From Facklamia languida CCUG 37842 (GTDB taxonomy: Bacteria > Bacillota > Bacilli > Lactobacillales > Aerococcaceae), in NCBI RefSeq assembly GCF_000245795.1, contig NZ_JH601133.1, positions 1,322,994 to 1,386,993 on the forward strand: a stretch of 64,000 bases of DNA. The letters run 5' to 3'. The position numbers and the translations under genes are program-made. The first letter of the stretch is position 1; each line of letters begins with the position of its first letter. Shown here piece by piece: positions 54,275-63,973 of the stretch. The notes below the pieces were generated by a model. The model saw only the letters and a program-made list of their open reading frames with translations, had not been told where the DNA came from and made no database searches.

Positions 54275-54789
54275 TGAAATTTCTCATTATGAGTGATAAC
54301 CATGGTCGACATAGTTTAGTTCAAGAGCTGGTCAAAGCCTTTCAAGGTCAAGTGGATTATTTCTTTCACTGTGGGGACTCGGAATTTGCGGCGAGCGATC
54401 CCATTTGGCAGGTCTTTGCTGGCAATGTTACAGGGAATATGGATTTTGATGCAGGCTATGCCCAAGAAAGCGTGGTTGAGACACCAGTAGGTAGGGTCTT
54501 GCTGGTTCATGGCCACCGCCACCAAGTCAACCAAAGTAACGACTTGTTATTACAAATTGGCCTAGAGGACCAGGTGCAATTTATTTTTCATGGTCATACC
54601 CACCGCCTGTATTCGGAGTACAGGCAGGGGATTTTAATGGTGAATCCCGGTTCCTTGAACCATTCGCGTGGTCCCGTTAATCAGACCACCTTTGCCATTG
54701 TGACAGTTGAGCCGGATCGCTACCAGGTTGAGTTTCGAGATGAGAAGGGCAAAGTCCTTGATGGACTGACCCAAGTCTATGCTCGCTAA
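54274..54789 (+). CDS. Metallophosphoesterase, YfcE/MJ0936 (YsnB) type
   Basis: Small phosphodiesterase of 171 aa. Metal-binding motifs are MSDNHG (about 5-10), HCGDSE (about 33-38), GNVTGN (about 50), VHGHRH (about 78) and FHGHTH (about 105-110). Asp-Asn-His replaces the common Asp-x-His. The start overlaps the rdgB stop. Members cleave model phosphodiesters; the cellular substrate is unknown. Confidence 0.92.
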   Translation: MKFLIMSDNHGRHSLVQELVKAFQGQVDYFFHCGDSEFAASDPIWQVFAGNVTGNMDFDAGYAQESVVETPVGRVLLVHGHRHQVNQSNDLLLQIGLEDQVQFIFHGHTHRLYSEYRQGILMVNPGSLNHSRGPVNQTTFAIVTVEPDRYQVEFRDEKGKVLDGLTQVYAR

Positions 54790-54830
54790 TGCTAGCCTTC
54801 CTTTCTCACCTTAGAGGAAGCCAAATAAAC

Positions 54831-54864
54831 CACCCCCACCTGATGATCGGGTGGGGGTGAGCTT
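54831..54864. terminator. Bidirectional terminator between the phosphodiesterase gene and mscS
   Basis: A 10-bp G/C stem CACCCCCACC/GGTGGGGGTG (54831-54840, 54850-54859), followed by AGCTTTT. Confidence 0.8.
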
Positions 54865-54870
54865 TTGACC

Positions 54871-55749
54871 TTATGGCTTAGGATCGAGGTCAACCAGGCT
54901 TTGAGCTAAAGGAAGGCCCTGGTCTTGGAGCCTTTGAATGTAGAGGGCATAGAGGTCTGTTGATAAACGGTACTGGTGCCCATGTTGAGTATAGAAGTTA
55001 ATCCGATAGGTAAAGCCGTAGGGCGCATTATTGATGAGGCCATAGATTTGGGGAGCCTGCGTTAAGCTTTCTTGGTATAAGCTAGTGGCATGGTCCGTAA
55101 TCTCTTGAATGGCTTCGATATAATCCTTTAAGGGGACATCTAAGCGTAAGGGCAAGTCGATGGTGACGCGCATGGCATCGCGGCTAGTATTCTTGACGAT
55201 TTGGATGAGGCTATTGGGAATATAGTAGTAGTCTCCGTCAAAGGACTTGATAATGGTGATTCGGATACCCGTCTTGAGGACGGTTCCTTGAATACCAGAA
55301 TCATAGATCTGAACCTCATCTCCTACTTCAAATTGGTGTTCTAGAAGGATGAAGTAACCATTGATCACATCTTTGACGAAGTTCTGGGCAGCTAAACCAA
55401 AGGCAACCGACAGAATTCCAGCTCCGGCAATGATTGTGCTCATCGGAAAGCCGAACAAGGACAAGACAAGATACAGATAGGTGAAATTAAGCAAATAGTT
55501 AATGGCATTATAGGCGATATCCTGGATCGTCCGCTGGCGTGCCCGGCTGGCGTGAGGCTTGCGGATGAGGATGCGTGATCGCTTCGTGTTAGGTTTACCT
55601 GATTGGTGATAGATTTTTTTGACCAGGTACTTAAGAATCAAATAGACCACGGTTAAGAGGATCAGTTGAATGAGAAAGACAGAAAATTCCTTGATAAAAT
55701 CCTGCCAATTTCCGTCAAGGATCAGATGGATCCATTGGTTAATAATCAT
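54871..55749 (-). CDS. mscS: Small-conductance mechanosensitive channel, MscS family
   Basis: 292-aa membrane channel opened by membrane tension in osmotic downshift. Hydrophobic segments lie at about 20-42 and 78-125; the pore helix GAGILSVAFGLAAQNFVKDVINGYF (about 110-134) has the MscS Gly/Ala packing pattern, followed by a beta domain (EVGDEVQIYDSGIQGTV, about 142) and C-terminal domain. The basic stretch at 50-70 is cytoplasmic. GAGG precedes the ATG. Single-gene unit. Confidence 0.92.
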   Translation of the reverse strand: MIINQWIHLILDGNWQDFIKEFSVFLIQLILLTVVYLILKYLVKKIYHQSGKPNTKRSRILIRKPHASRARQRTIQDIAYNAINYLLNFTYLYLVLSLFGFPMSTIIAGAGILSVAFGLAAQNFVKDVINGYFILLEHQFEVGDEVQIYDSGIQGTVLKTGIRITIIKSFDGDYYYIPNSLIQIVKNTSRDAMRVTIDLPLRLDVPLKDYIEAIQEITDHATSLYQESLTQAPQIYGLINNAPYGFTYRINFYTQHGHQYRLSTDLYALYIQRLQDQGLPLAQSLVDLDPKP

Positions 55750-56129
55750 AAGGCACCTCCTACTCTACCTAGCATACCACAAAACAGGACATGGGGAAGA
55801 CATACAGCCATAAATCTTAATAGAATCACAATGTTTTGAGTGATCACTAATCCTCTCATTGCACTCTAAATCTGGGCGAATAAATATACTCCTACTTTCC
55901 ACTAATTTGATTCCCTAAAAAATAACACTTATAGCTAAATAATAGCCCCTACTCATATGAAGTTATAAGAAAAGAGAGGCTATCCAGTCGATTGACGATT
56001 AGTACGGTCTTAATTTAGATCCTATTATAGGTTCTATCTATCATCTGATCAGATATTGGAGGATGATGGACCTTATACTGTGATCGGACCATTAGCCTTG
56101 ACAGTGTCCCGCTATGAAAGTCGATTTGA
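55750..56129. other. Intergenic, no gene seen
   Basis: AT-rich spacer between the divergent mscS and ytxG genes. No open frame with a ribosome site, no clear repeat; only the ytxG promoter at its right edge. Confidence 0.5.
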
Positions 56130-56158
56130 TTGAGATAGCGTGCGTTTAGTGCTATATT
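56130..56158 (+). promoter_or_regulatory. ytxG-ytxH promoter
   Basis: TTGAGA (56130-56135), a 17-base spacer, TATATT (56153-56158), 40 bases before the ytxG ATG. Confidence 0.7.
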
Positions 56159-56197
56159 ATAGCTATTAAAGTAATCGCAAAGGAGATGTGGTAATAA

Positions 56198-56791
56198 ATG
56201 ACAATCGGTCAATTAGCGGGTCTGATTGCAGCAATAGCCTTTGCAGTATTGGTTGTCTTTTTATGTTTGGCACTCTTGAAGGTTTCCGGTGTGATCGGAG
56301 AATTAAAAGAGACAGTCACGCGACTAAATGCGACGATTGATATTGTGACCAAGGATGTTGATAATCTGTCCATCGAAGTCGAAGGACTCCTGAATAAGTC
56401 GAACCGGTTGGTCGATGATGTGAATGGAAAGTTAGGTAAGACGGACCCTCTCTTTACAGCCATAGGCGATTTAGGAGTTTCGGTGTCTGAATTAAACAGC
56501 TCAACCAAGACCATGACCGCCAATTTGGTATCGGGTGTAAAAGGCCAGAAGAAAGCTAAGTCTCCCTTTGGGAAATTTGTGAAGGCTGCCCAAAATTTTA
56601 AAAAGCCGAGTCCTAAGTCGGACCAGCCTGCTGATCCTAAGCAAGAACAAGTGGTTCAAGTCAAACCGACTGGGGTCAAAGACAAGGGGACGACTCATGG
56701 ATTAAAACAATTTACAGACCATGCACCATCTGCCACAGCAGGTGAGATTACAATCAAAAATAAGGAGATGAATCATTATGAGTCAAAATAA
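56198..56791 (+). CDS. ytxG: DUF948 protein (YtxG)
   Basis: 197-aa membrane-anchored protein: one N-terminal helix (about 5-28) followed by a coiled-coil region of the DUF948 family (about 30-110) and a Lys/Pro/Gln-rich flexible tail. In Bacillus ytxG-ytxH is a general-stress operon near ccpA; the same order is kept here. AAAGGAGATG precedes the ATG. Molecular role unknown. Overlaps ytxH by 14 bases. Confidence 0.88.
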   Translation: MTIGQLAGLIAAIAFAVLVVFLCLALLKVSGVIGELKETVTRLNATIDIVTKDVDNLSIEVEGLLNKSNRLVDDVNGKLGKTDPLFTAIGDLGVSVSELNSSTKTMTANLVSGVKGQKKAKSPFGKFVKAAQNFKKPSPKSDQPADPKQEQVVQVKPTGVKDKGTTHGLKQFTDHAPSATAGEITIKNKEMNHYESK

Positions 56792-57224
56792 TGGAGGATT
56801 TTTATTCGGAGCAATTGTGGGAGCTGCCATCGGGGGTGTTGTCGCTTTACTCTATGCGCCAAAATCAGGTCATGAGTTACGCCAAGACCTCAGTGATGAG
56901 GTTGATTACTGGTTAGATCGAGCAAGCGATTATACAGACTATGCGGTTGAACGTGGTGTAGAAATGTATGACGCAGCGGCAGAAGCTGGAACTGATATCC
57001 GGGTGAACCTGAAGAAATCGGCTGATCATTTGAAAGAATCAGCTGAAGAACTCAAAGATGAAGCCAGCAAAGAGTGGAAGCATATCAAAAAAGAAGCAGA
57101 CCAATCCAAAGAGGATGTGGAGGCTAAAGCTCAAGAGGTTGCCATCGAAGTTGAGAACGAATTAACCCATTCAGCAGATGAGATTGAAGAAGCGGCTAAA
57201 GAATATTTAGAAGACCATCAATAA
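56778..57224 (+). CDS. ytxH: YtxH-domain protein
   Basis: 148 aa. The YtxH domain holds a Gly-rich membrane segment [24 protein letters not shown] (about 8-31), followed by a long amphipathic Lys/Glu/Ala helix. Starts inside ytxG. Function unknown; stress-related in Bacillus. A terminator follows. Confidence 0.9.
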   Translation: MSQNNGGFLFGAIVGAAIGGVVALLYAPKSGHELRQDLSDEVDYWLDRASDYTDYAVERGVEMYDAAAEAGTDIRVNLKKSADHLKESAEELKDEASKEWKHIKKEADQSKEDVEAKAQEVAIEVENELTHSADEIEEAAKEYLEDHQ

Positions 57225-57250
57225 GAATCAGCTCAAAAGACGATCTCGCA

Positions 57251-57284
57251 ACCACCTTCAAAAATTCTTTTTGAAGGTGGTTTT
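57251..57284 (+). terminator. Terminator after ytxH
   Basis: A 14-bp perfect stem ACCACCTTCAAAAA/TTTTTGAAGGTGGT, loop TTC, then TTT. It separates ytxGH from ccpA. Confidence 0.85.
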
Positions 57285-57329
57285 GTGGTATGATAAAATG
57301 AAAAAACTGTGAAAACTTAAAAACATAAG

Positions 57330-57368
57330 TAGAAAACGCTTGCATAATCCTTCCTTCTATGGTAAATT
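57330..57368 (+). promoter_or_regulatory. ccpA promoter with cre site
   Basis: TTGCAT (57340-57345), 17 bases, TAAATT (57363-57368). TAGAAAACGCTTGCA at 57330-57344 is a cre site with one mismatch that contains most of the -35, indicating negative autoregulation. A second possible promoter is the extended -10 TGG-TATGAT at 57286-57294. Confidence 0.7.
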
Positions 57369-57402
57369 TTAAAGGAAAATACATTGCGAAAGAAGGAGAG
57401 TC

Positions 57403-58413
57403 ATGGAAAAACAAACAATCACGATCTATGATGTGGCGCGTGAAGCGGGCGTATCAATGGCAACTGTCTCTCGTGTAGTAAACGGGAATCCTAATGTTAA
57501 ACCGAGCACCCGTAAGAAAGTATCTGAAGTGATTGAAAGGTTAGATTATCGTCCTAATGCTGTTGCTCGCGGACTCGCAAGTAAAAAAACTACGACTGTC
57601 GGTGTGATCATTCCAAATATTACGAATGTCTTCTTCTCTGCCTTAGCCAGAGGGATTGATGATATCGCCGCTATGTATAAATATGATATTATCCTCGCGA
57701 ATGCGGATGAGAGTGTCGATAAAGAACTTAATGTCATTAATAATCTCCTGGCTAAGCAAGTCGATGGGATTGTCTACATGGGCTATAACGTTGAGGATGA
57801 AATGATAAAGACGATTAAAGCTTCAAGAACGCCCGTGGTGATCGCCGGGATTGTGAGTGATGATCCTGAACTCTATACTGTTTCGATTGATATTCGATTA
57901 GCAATCGAACAGATGACGGAGCGGTTGATCCAATCAGGAGGCAAGCGACCAGCCATTGTGACAGATTCTGACCGCTATTATGTCAACGAAGTTCACCGCA
58001 TTCCAGGTTATAAATCTGCCTTAGCCAAGTATGACATCGAAGTCGATGACGACCTGATTATTCAAAGTGATTTTACCGATGATGAGGGACCAATTATTGT
58101 GGACCAATTACGGTCTGCTAAGGCGACAGGCGTGGTTGTCACTAAGGATGATATCGCAGTTGGTATCCTAAATGCCTTGACGGATAGCGGGGTGAAAGTG
58201 CCTGAAGAATTTGAAGTGATCACTTCAAGCAACTCCGTCTTGACCAAGTACACCCGCCCACAGCTGTCTAGCCTCCAATATCCCCTCTATGATGTCGGGG
58301 CTGTGGCGATGCGGTTGTTGACGAAGATTATGAACCATGAAGAGATTGACCAACGGCAGATTATCTTGCCTCATAAGTTTATTTCACGTCAATCCACTAA
58401 ACCTCAAGAGTAG
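57403..58413 (+). CDS. ccpA: Catabolite control protein A
   Basis: LacI-family master regulator of carbon catabolite repression, 336 aa. The helix-turn-helix IYDVAREAGVSMATVSRVVNG is at about 7-27 and the hinge helix ARGLASKKTTTVGVIIPNITN at about 54-74; the effector core follows. Similarity to CcpA rather than sugar-specific LacI members is supported by the hinge, by the ytxGH neighbours and by the cre site in its promoter. It binds cre together with HPr-Ser-P. Other candidate targets in the window are oppA2, the opp operon and bmp. Confidence 0.95.
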   Translation: MEKQTITIYDVAREAGVSMATVSRVVNGNPNVKPSTRKKVSEVIERLDYRPNAVARGLASKKTTTVGVIIPNITNVFFSALARGIDDIAAMYKYDIILANADESVDKELNVINNLLAKQVDGIVYMGYNVEDEMIKTIKASRTPVVIAGIVSDDPELYTVSIDIRLAIEQMTERLIQSGGKRPAIVTDSDRYYVNEVHRIPGYKSALAKYDIEVDDDLIIQSDFTDDEGPIIVDQLRSAKATGVVVTKDDIAVGILNALTDSGVKVPEEFEVITSSNSVLTKYTRPQLSSLQYPLYDVGAVAMRLLTKIMNHEEIDQRQIILPHKFISRQSTKPQE

Positions 58414-58422
58414 GTGAAGTCG

Positions 58423-58530
58423 ATGCCAAAGAATCTAAACCGGCTAAAAATTGCCCTGTCCATCGCCTTATTTGTGGTTCAAGGAATTGAACTCTACTAT
58501 TCAATTCGTCATGAACCCGATCGGATTTAG
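58423..58530 (+). CDS. 35-residue membrane peptide directly after ccpA
   Basis: Short frame starting 9 bases after the ccpA stop (ATG 58423; a GTG at 58414 abuts the stop), with AGGTGAAG as possible ribosome site. The product has a basic start, one hydrophobic helix (about residues 9-25) and a charged end. Close coupling to ccpA suggests co-translation. Family not recognised. Confidence 0.5.
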   Translation: MPKNLNRLKIALSIALFVVQGIELYYSIRHEPDRI

Positions 58531-58645
58531 CGCACAACAAGCATAGATCCTCCGCACGACAGCTAGGCTGTTGCATGGAAGGCCGAACTGGTTTAAAGGT
58601 TGATTGAATGCCTTTCATAGAGGATACCATTAATTTACTATCAAA

Positions 58646-58692
58646 AGAAGCCAGGTAGCTCATCTGTAAATGAGCTACCTGGCTTCTTTGTT
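58646..58692. terminator. Bidirectional terminator between ccpA unit and pbp1A
   Basis: A 17-bp perfect stem (58646-58662 with 58671-58687) around an 8-base loop, T-rich on the right and A-rich on the left. Confidence 0.9.
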
Positions 58693-58704
58693 GGTTGACT
58701 GTCG

Positions 58705-61700
58705 TTACTGGGTAGTTTCCGATACCGGTTCGGGAACATAGGGTTCTTCGGGCTGACTTGGATCATAGAGGTCAGGTGGCGTCGAATGGTCTGGATCATC
58801 AGGATTCTCTTCATCTTCATCATCTTCTTCAGAAGATTCTTCTGTTGCATCCTTGCTGGTCGTTTGACTTTCTTGGAATCGACGTAAGATCTCACCCCAG
58901 AACAATTGATAGTCCCGTTCAGAACCACTAATCATAAAGTCAGCACTCAACTGGGGCGCTGGGTAAGAGGCCTTGAAGAGTTCATCTTTAAGCGGGCCGG
59001 TCACAGGTATGGATTGGTAATTGACTGTGACACTACCTGGCTGGGTTCCGGTTCTTTCGACCACTGACTGGCGGACGACTGAAGCGGGTTGTTGGAACTG
59101 TTGGTCAATGCCAAAGATTTCAGGGCGAATAGCATACAGGTCACTGACAAGTTTTCCCCAGAATTGCTGGCTTCGAGTCCCTTCTTGGCCATAGCCATCT
59201 GCCGGGTCAATGAAATATTCGCCATACTGGTTATCATAACCGATCCAAGACCCAATGGTAATTTTGGGGGTTGAGGCAATATACCAGATGTCTTTGAGGC
59301 TTTCACTGGTTCCAGTCTTAGCAATCCAATCTCCACCGATAGCGGATAGAATGCTGGCGGCAACGCCACCCGTTCCTTGCCGGTTGACATCCCGCAACAT
59401 GTCCACCATGAGATAGTTGGTATCTTCACTGAAGACTTGTTGAGGATTGGATTCTTGTTGGAAAACAATATTACCATAAGCATCTTCAATCTTTTCAATC
59501 AGGTAACCTTCAATATGTTTACCTTGATTTGCAAAGGTTGTAAAGGCCGAAGTCTGCTCAAAAACGGTTGGACCATTGGTCACACCTCCAATTGAAAAGG
59601 CTAGGTTATGGGTCTCTTCAGGGGTATAGGAGGTTATCGGATTAAAGCCCATGCGAGTCAAATAGTCCGAGATGGGAACGCCTTGGTTAAGGAGGGCTTG
59701 ATAGATCCGGATGGTCGGCAGGTTATAGGAGAATTGAAGCGACGTTCTGGCGGTATAGAACTTATTCGAGATGACATTACCATAGTTGGTTGGACGCCAC
59801 TCGGTACCATCCGCATAGGTCTCAACCAGTTCAGTATCCGGAATGATTGAAGCCGGTGTAATAATATTTTGTTCTAAGGCAGGGCCATAGACAGCTAATG
59901 GCTTGATGGTCGAGCCAGGTGACCGGTGCATCCGGAAGGCATGGTCGATTTGATTGCTTTCAAAGTCCGTTCCTGCTACAAAGCCGAGGACCTTACCTGT
60001 TGCATTCTCCATGACAACAACGCCTGATTGTGGCTTCTCAACATAATAGATTTCCTCGCCTGTATTTGGGTCGGTATAGACGCCCTCATAGAGAGGACCA
60101 AGCTGGCTTTCATGCTCCTTGGCAGAAATCTGCAGCTGGTTATAAATCTCCTTATCAATCGTGGAGTAAACCTTATAGCCGCCGGTACGTAATTGACGCT
60201 CTGCAGCGAAGTAATAGTCATTGTACCAATCAACATCTTGGTAGACTTGGCTCAGGCTGTTGCCATCTTTCTTGATATTAAGGGCCATTATCTTCTCAAC
60301 AGCTGCATTCATGACCGCCTGATAGAGGTAGGTCTGTCTTTCCTTAGGCCGGGATTCGCTCTTGATAAAGTCTTTGGTGATGTCGTATTGCAGGGCTTTA
60401 TCATAAGTATCCTTGTCGATGTACTGGTTACGGTACATGCTATAGAGGACATTCTTCATCCGAGCGATACCAGCTGTCATGTCTTCTGAGCGTTCACCAT
60501 ATTGGTTATAGGGGGTATAGGTGTACGGATTTTGCGGTAAGCCGACCAGGAAGGCCGCTTGATTGAGGTTGACATCGGCAGGGCTGATACCAAAAATTCC
60601 TTCAGAAGCTTCACGGATTCCGGCAATATTTTCCCCCTTGTTATTGCGGCCGAAAGGCGACACATTGAGGTAGGCAGTTAAGATTTCATCCTTAGAGAAG
60701 TATTTCTCCAACCTCAAGGATAAGAGAATTTCATTCGCCTTACGGAAGAAGGTGACGTCGTGAGTCAGGAGTTGCTGCTTGACCAGCTGTTGGGTTAGGG
60801 TCGATCCACCGGTACCTGATCCCGTTAGGAAGGTCTGGAGAATCGCTCTTAAGGTAGACTTGGGATTGACGCCGGGGTGATCATAGAAATTTTGGTCTTC
60901 GATCGAGATTAAGCCCTGGATTATATGTGGTGAGATGTCCTCCAGTGAAGCGACAGACCGTACAACATCTGAGCGGACATTGGCGATCGGCTCCTTGGAA
61001 GCATAATAGAGGGTGGATTGTTGGTCTAAGCGATTGATTGCTTCAGCCATTTCTTCACGGCTCGGTGGCTCCGTCTCACCAACGAGGGAAGCAAAGTAGC
61101 CGATTCCTGTTCCAGCCATTAAGGCTGCTAAGAGGGTACCCACCACCAAGATCAGGAGGATGAACCGACGGACTAAATTAAAGAAGACCGCAGTGAAAAT
61201 ACCCGTTTTTTCTTTAAGTGTGTAGCCTTCCAGCGAATATTGGTTAGAAGATTGCTTTTTCTTAGTCTTTGAGGATTGGGGGGGATTCGCTTGCAGCGTA
61301 TGGTCGTCCTTACCAGACCCTTGGCTCTGAAGGCTATCAGAATTAGCAGGCTGAAAAGGTTTGGCTTTAAGGGACTCACTGTGTGATTGTCGACCGGTCT
61401 GGTGCGATCTGACCGGGGGACCAGTCACTTTAGACGATTGGGTTCCCCCTTTAAAAGCTAGAGGCGGCAAAGCCTTAAAGTCCATCGGCTCCATGGAAGC
61501 CAGTGAATCATCGTCTTGTGGCCTTGCTTTAAAGGTCTGCTCGCTAACCGACTGGGTAGCTCCTCTCAGACTTTCCCTCTTCTTAGAGGGCCTTTCTTGC
61601 AACGCCACATGGCGGTTTAAGTCGGATTGTTTGGACTGAAAAGTCGATGCAACCGCCGATTCACCTTGCCTCTTTTCAAGCTGGGCAATTCTTTCTAACC

Positions 61701-61851
61701 GTCTTTGATGACGACTTTTTGAATCGAAGCTTTCTTGATGGGCATGTGGGTGGTTTGCGTCCCTGTGTCGCCTCGAAAGAGTGGAATATTTTTTGTTTTT
61801 GGGATCAAGCTTTGATTGTCGATCCTTACGTGAAGGTTGGTCTTTATCCAT
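58705..61851 (-). CDS. pbp1A: Class A penicillin-binding protein 1A
   Basis: Bifunctional peptidoglycan synthase, 1048 aa. A very long, basic, Ser/Gln/Lys-rich cytoplasmic N-terminus (1-220) precedes one membrane helix (about 222-248). The glycosyltransferase domain has EDQNFYDHPG (about 314-323, catalytic Glu) and the transpeptidase domain SPGSTIKP (about 643, active Ser), SYN (about 700) and KTGTS (about 842). A low-complexity acidic Pro-rich C-terminal tail (about 1010-1048) follows. Typical PBP1A is 720-900 aa, so both ends are extended. It targets beta-lactams. GGGGGTGAAGG precedes the ATG. Confidence 0.95.
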   Translation of the reverse strand: MDKDQPSRKDRQSKLDPKNKKYSTLSRRHRDANHPHAHQESFDSKSRHQRRLERIAQLEKRQGESAVASTFQSKQSDLNRHVALQERPSKKRESLRGATQSVSEQTFKARPQDDDSLASMEPMDFKALPPLAFKGGTQSSKVTGPPVRSHQTGRQSHSESLKAKPFQPANSDSLQSQGSGKDDHTLQANPPQSSKTKKKQSSNQYSLEGYTLKEKTGIFTAVFFNLVRRFILLILVVGTLLAALMAGTGIGYFASLVGETEPPSREEMAEAINRLDQQSTLYYASKEPIANVRSDVVRSVASLEDISPHIIQGLISIEDQNFYDHPGVNPKSTLRAILQTFLTGSGTGGSTLTQQLVKQQLLTHDVTFFRKANEILLSLRLEKYFSKDEILTAYLNVSPFGRNNKGENIAGIREASEGIFGISPADVNLNQAAFLVGLPQNPYTYTPYNQYGERSEDMTAGIARMKNVLYSMYRNQYIDKDTYDKALQYDITKDFIKSESRPKERQTYLYQAVMNAAVEKIMALNIKKDGNSLSQVYQDVDWYNDYYFAAERQLRTGGYKVYSTIDKEIYNQLQISAKEHESQLGPLYEGVYTDPNTGEEIYYVEKPQSGVVVMENATGKVLGFVAGTDFESNQIDHAFRMHRSPGSTIKPLAVYGPALEQNIITPASIIPDTELVETYADGTEWRPTNYGNVISNKFYTARTSLQFSYNLPTIRIYQALLNQGVPISDYLTRMGFNPITSYTPEETHNLAFSIGGVTNGPTVFEQTSAFTTFANQGKHIEGYLIEKIEDAYGNIVFQQESNPQQVFSEDTNYLMVDMLRDVNRQGTGGVAASILSAIGGDWIAKTGTSESLKDIWYIASTPKITIGSWIGYDNQYGEYFIDPADGYGQEGTRSQQFWGKLVSDLYAIRPEIFGIDQQFQQPASVVRQSVVERTGTQPGSVTVNYQSIPVTGPLKDELFKASYPAPQLSADFMISGSERDYQLFWGEILRRFQESQTTSKDATEESSEEDDEDEENPDDPDHSTPPDLYDPSQPEEPYVPEPVSETTQ

Positions 61852-61878
61852 GCCTTCACCCCCTTAGCCATTTATTCA

Positions 61879-62850
61879 TTAAGCGGTTTGTGAGTCATTT
61901 AAGGATTCACCAATTGCATTCAAGCGCTCTTCCCATTCTTGGGTTGTTAATTGGTGTTCAGCAACATAGCGATTTCTAGGATGACGACGGCATTTCGCGC
62001 AGCATCCTCTGAGGTATTTGGCTTCATTCTCTTCAGAAGCGAGTAATTGTTCGTTACATTCAGGATTGGCACAGTTGATATAACGTTCACAAGGTGTCCC
62101 ATCGTAATAATCTTTACCGATAACAGTTGGATTCACGCGATTGATTGGCACAGAGATCCGGTCATCGAAGACATACATCTGTCCTTCCCAGAGGTCTCCT
62201 TGAACTTCGGGATCCTTACCATAGGTATCGATGCCTCCGTGAAGTTGGCCCACATCTTTGAATCCTTCGCGGACCATCCAGCCAGAGAATTTCTCACACC
62301 GGATGCCGCCCGTACAATAGACCACGACCCGCTTATCCATGAAGTCTTCCTTATGGTCGATCACCCATTGGGGTAATTCGCGGAAATTGCGGATGTCGGG
62401 GCGAATGGCTCCCTTGAAGTGACCAAGGTCATATTCATAGTCATTCCGGGTGTCGAGGACAATCGTATCTTCATCCAGAATCGCATCATGGAATTCCTTG
62501 GGTGATAGGTATTGTCCAGTTGTTTGAAGGGGATCAATATCTTCTTCTAAGTTGAGGGCGACAATTTCTTCACGGGGACGGACGAACATCTTCCGGTGAG
62601 CGTAGCCATCTGCTTCATCTTCCTTGAACCAGAGATCTTCAAAGCCTGGTAGGGAATGCACATAATCTTTATATTTTTCAGTTTGGGCAAGGATCCCGGA
62701 TACCGTTCCATTGATCCCTTCTTTTCCAACTAAGACCCGACCTTTAAGGCCAATGCTCTTGCAGAATTCAAGGTGGTCCTTAGCAAACTGATCAGGGTCT
62801 TCAATAGCTTGGTACTTGTAATAGAGTAATACACGATAATCTTTTGACAT
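61879..62850 (-). CDS. trhO: Rhodanese-type tRNA uridine-34 hydroxylase
   Basis: Oxygen-dependent hydroxylation of wobble uridine (ho5U34) in tRNA, TrhO/YbfQ family, 323 aa. An N-terminal acylphosphatase-like domain (about 5-95) precedes a rhodanese domain with [13 protein letters not shown] (about 175-187, catalytic Cys) and a C-terminal Cys-rich region ([26 protein letters not shown]) likely binding zinc. The ATG at 62850 follows AAGGAGG; the longer frame to 62955 lacks a ribosome site. A third tRNA wobble-modification gene in this window, with queG and trmL. Confidence 0.93.
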   Translation of the reverse strand: MSKDYRVLLYYKYQAIEDPDQFAKDHLEFCKSIGLKGRVLVGKEGINGTVSGILAQTEKYKDYVHSLPGFEDLWFKEDEADGYAHRKMFVRPREEIVALNLEEDIDPLQTTGQYLSPKEFHDAILDEDTIVLDTRNDYEYDLGHFKGAIRPDIRNFRELPQWVIDHKEDFMDKRVVVYCTGGIRCEKFSGWMVREGFKDVGQLHGGIDTYGKDPEVQGDLWEGQMYVFDDRISVPINRVNPTVIGKDYYDGTPCERYINCANPECNEQLLASEENEAKYLRGCCAKCRRHPRNRYVAEHQLTTQEWEERLNAIGESLNDSQTA

Positions 62851-63055
62851 GATAAAAAAACCTCCTTGTAGTTGCATGCTACAATTATTCTCATGGTAAT
62901 ATATTATACGCAAAATGATAGCAAGACTCAATCTTTCGAATTTAAATAATCCCATCCGTAACCAAACAGTAATATGATGGAGGGCTTTGAGATGAAGTGA
63001 AAAGATGAAATCGTTATAATAAATAAGAAGAGGAAATTAGAAAAGAGGGAAAATG

Positions 63056-63973
63056 ATGGAGCAAGTCTTATTAATCGCCAATCCTGGTTCCGGCAAGGGG
63101 CTAGCAGAAGAATACGCTCAAGAATTGCAGGAAGTCCTTGAACAAGCACATCAGATTCAGGTCGTCCTGAAGTTAACCAAGAAGATGGAAGACGCAACCG
63201 AGTGGGCTCGATCAGCCTGTGATGAAGGGTTTGATACGGTCATCTGTCTAGGTGGCGATGGAACGGTAAACCAGGTCATTACAGGCTTGATGCAGGTCGA
63301 CCCAGATAAACGACCTCATTTCTCTTTTGTTCCCTTAGGGACGGTGAATGACCTGGCCCGCAGTGCGGGCTTTGACCTGGACCAGGAGAATCTGATCCAG
63401 CAATTTAGTCAGCTCAGCCCGGTCGCTCTCGATATTGGCCAAGCCAATGACCAGTATTTTATGAATGTCTTAGCCATTGGGCCTATCCCATCAGCGGTTC
63501 TACAGACGGAATCAGAGGTCAAGAATAAGATTGGTAAATTGGCTTATCTCATCGATGGGATTAAGGCTATCTTTGAAGGGGAAGACTACCAACTGACCGT
63601 TCGTGACCAAGACCAAAGATCCTATTCCATAACCACTAAGCTATTAATGGTTTGTTTAACCTCCAGTGTCGGGGGGATGGGTCAATTCTTCCCAGAATCA
63701 GACCTGGGGGATGGAATGTGCCGGCTCTATGCCTTGAAGGATTCGATGGCGGTCTCAAGCTTCCAGACCCTGATACAAGAAAGTGGCTTGCCCGCTGAGG
63801 AGTTGGATAACGACCATCTTCTATCCCTGCAGGGGTCTCATTTTGGAATTGTCGCGGCCCAAGAGGAGACAGAGGCAATTGATTGTAACATTGATGGGGA
63901 CCAGGGACCGGCTTTACCCCTAACGATTCAAGTCCACCAAGGGGCGATTCAACTGCTGGTTCCTAAAGGCTAA
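63056..63973 (+). CDS. Diacylglycerol kinase-family lipid kinase (YegS/DagK type)
   Basis: 305-aa cytoplasmic lipid kinase. NPGSGKG (about 9-15), the nucleotide-binding GGDGT (about 70-74) and VPLGTVNDLAR (about 94-104, with GT-N-D) are the DAGK_cat motifs; a C-terminal YegS-like domain follows. DagK recycles diacylglycerol from lipoteichoic acid synthesis; other members act on sphingoid or unknown lipids. ATGs at 63053 and 63056 both fit; the second is better spaced from AGAGGGA. Confidence 0.9.
   Translation: MEQVLLIANPGSGKGLAEEYAQELQEVLEQAHQIQVVLKLTKKMEDATEWARSACDEGFDTVICLGGDGTVNQVITGLMQVDPDKRPHFSFVPLGTVNDLARSAGFDLDQENLIQQFSQLSPVALDIGQANDQYFMNVLAIGPIPSAVLQTESEVKNKIGKLAYLIDGIKAIFEGEDYQLTVRDQDQRSYSITTKLLMVCLTSSVGGMGQFFPESDLGDGMCRLYALKDSMAVSSFQTLIQESGLPAEELDNDHLLSLQGSHFGIVAAQEETEAIDCNIDGDQGPALPLTIQVHQGAIQLLVPKG

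Noticed and set aside
62851-62955. Longer N-terminus for TrhO
   Set aside because: AAGGAGG sits between the extension and the ATG at 62850; the extension has no resemblance to the family.
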